Source of the DNA: Lewinellaceae bacterium
Lineage (GTDB): Bacteria; Bacteroidota; Bacteroidia; Chitinophagales; Saprospiraceae
Assembly: GCA_016711435.1 (NCBI GenBank)
Contig: JADJSY010000047.1
Location: 1-43,161 of the forward strand
DNA: 43,161 nucleotides
Direction of reading: 5' to 3'
Positions 42,133 to 43,161 of this stretch are shown in pieces (the stretch's first letter is position 1; each line of letters begins with the position of its first letter). The notes under the pieces were generated by a model. The model was not told where the DNA came from, ran no database searches, and saw only the letters and a program-made list of their open reading frames with translations. A program made the translations under genes and the position numbers.

Positions 42133-43155
42133 ATGCACATGGAAAATCAAATACAACCGTATATTTCCTTTGTGGCCGCTTCGCGCAACGACGGCCACGG
42201 CGGAAATATCTTCAAACGAATGCAGTTGTTCGTCCAGGGCCTGATCGGGCAATGCGACCGGCACCGGCTCCCTGCCGAATTGATCCTGGTGGAATGGAAT
42301 CCGCCTGCCGACAAACCCAGGCTGCGCGACGTGTTGCCCGCACCGCCGAAAGGAAGTATGCTGCGTATCCGGTATATAGAGGTGCCGCCTGACATCCACA
42401 ACCGATACCGGCGCGCAAAAGCGATCCCGCTTTTTCAGATGATTGCAAAAAACGTCGGCATACGCCGCGCCAAAGGGAAATTTGTGTTGTGTACGAACGT
42501 CGACTTGCTTTTTTCAGACGCTCTGTTCCAAACCCTGGCCGCTCAATCGCTTGAAACCAACACTTTTTACCGTGCCAACCGCTGCGATGTTCCCGACGGG
42601 ATAGACCCTGCCTGGACGCTTGACCGGCAATTAGACTGGTGCAGCAAACACATCATACGCCGCATCGGCCGCGAATCACGTTATGCCAATATTAACCTGG
42701 AACATTTTGAGTTCAACGGGAAAAGCCGTTTGAAAAAAATCGTAGCCAACCAGGCAAGTCTGATACTCAAAGCAATGTGGCCCCCCGAAAAGTGGCAATA
42801 TTACCAGATGGATACCTTTGCCTGCGGCGACTTTACCATCCTGTCGCGCGATGCCTGGATGGATATTCAGGGGTACGTGGAGTTGGACTTGTATTCCATC
42901 CACATCGACAGCCTGGCGCTGATGGCCGCTGCCGCGCTGGGATACCGGCAACATGTATTTCCGCCGGAACTTTGCACCTACCATATCGACCATCCGAGCG
43001 GCTGGGAGTCGATGTCGCCTATGGAAAAACTGAAATTTCTGGAAGAACGCCCGGGCATTGACTACGGGATGTTGTACGAGGCCGGAATGTATATTCTAAA
43101 ACATCAAAAACGTTTAAACCTGAATCCGGAGGACCCTGGGGTTTGCCAGGCATGA
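42133..43155 (+). CDS. GT-A-like glycosyltransferase, copy B
   Basis: 340 residues, a paralogue of the preceding gene: PYISFVAASRNDGHGGNIFK, LPAELILVEWNPPADKPRL, AKNVGIRRAKGKFVLCTNVD, LLFSDALFQTL, then CGDFTILSRDAWMDIQGYVE and TYHIDHPSGWESMSPMEK. The CTNVDLLFS motif is the likely donor site. An internal ATG at 42139 is an equally good start. Its stop lies 6 bases from the window end. Probably cytoplasmic, acting on nucleotide-activated sugars; copy number suggests two successive linkages in one glycan. Confidence 0.75.
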   Translation: MHMENQIQPYISFVAASRNDGHGGNIFKRMQLFVQGLIGQCDRHRLPAELILVEWNPPADKPRLRDVLPAPPKGSMLRIRYIEVPPDIHNRYRRAKAIPLFQMIAKNVGIRRAKGKFVLCTNVDLLFSDALFQTLAAQSLETNTFYRANRCDVPDGIDPAWTLDRQLDWCSKHIIRRIGRESRYANINLEHFEFNGKSRLKKIVANQASLILKAMWPPEKWQYYQMDTFACGDFTILSRDAWMDIQGYVELDLYSIHIDSLALMAAAALGYRQHVFPPELCTYHIDHPSGWESMSPMEKLKFLEERPGIDYGMLYEAGMYILKHQKRLNLNPEDPGVCQA

Positions 43156-43161
43156 TTTTGA

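Noticed and set aside
1..43161. tRNA or rRNA genes
   Set aside because: No cloverleaf with a T-loop GGTTCRA-type segment or rRNA core sequence was noticed by eye; a covariance search would be needed to be certain.

Overview
The window looks like a piece of a Bacteroidota chromosome, most likely from the Saprospiria (Saprospiraceae or a relative). This rests on a complete gldK-gldL-gldM-gldN set with an adjacent porP/sprF gene (core of the type IX secretion and gliding machinery), a hemD gene next to a DUF4271 membrane protein, a cytochrome c maturation CcmC carrying the long periplasmic insert typical of this phylum, and TTG-N19/20-TAnnTTTG promoters. No tRNA, rRNA, transposase or CRISPR array was seen.

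Left part (1-19 kb), mostly housekeeping. DUF4271 gene and hemD (both frameshifted), ccmB, ccmC (frameshifted), a CcmD-like gene and a glutamate-type dehydrogenase run on the + strand, followed by an Lrp/AsnC regulator. On the - strand come porP, gldK, gldLMN, then a YyaL/SPATA20-type protein and an HtrA protease with one PDZ domain. An HD-domain protein (+) converges on scpA (-, frameshifted), and an RsmI-like methyltransferase follows.

Middle (19.4-30.5 kb). A 743-residue fusion of a UbiA-type prenyltransferase and a GT4 glycosyltransferase is followed by a tightly packed + strand operon for a surface polysaccharide exported by an ABC transporter: GDP-mannose 3,5-epimerase-like enzyme, nucleotide-sugar dehydrogenase, Wzm permease, a tandem two-active-site PhyH dioxygenase, a SAM methyltransferase, Wzt ATPase with a C-terminal substrate-recognition domain, a beta-barrel protein and a glycosyltransferase-like protein. 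Modification enzymes sit between the two transporter halves, as expected for a chain-capping export system.

Right part (30.5-43.2 kb). A translationally coupled - strand set ACP / KAS III-like / polyprenol-type GT2 / GNAT; two tandem paralogous lipoproteins; a secreted Asp-box beta-propeller; a GT-C/TPR membrane protein (two frameshifts); a sugar aminotransferase; and two paralogous GT-A-like proteins.

Two features run through the whole window. (1) Gaps at gene 3' ends hold inverted repeats built from short iterated words; each gap has its own word, the G-rich arm always comes first on the sense strand, and the words often overlap the stop codon. Degenerate 7-nt repeats sit just before three start codons. 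(2) Single-base frameshifts next to short A/T runs interrupt conserved genes (hemD, ccmC, scpA, the GT-C/TPR gene) and are very dense in the first 1.1 kb. This pattern suggests assembly errors, worst at the contig edge, more than real gene decay.
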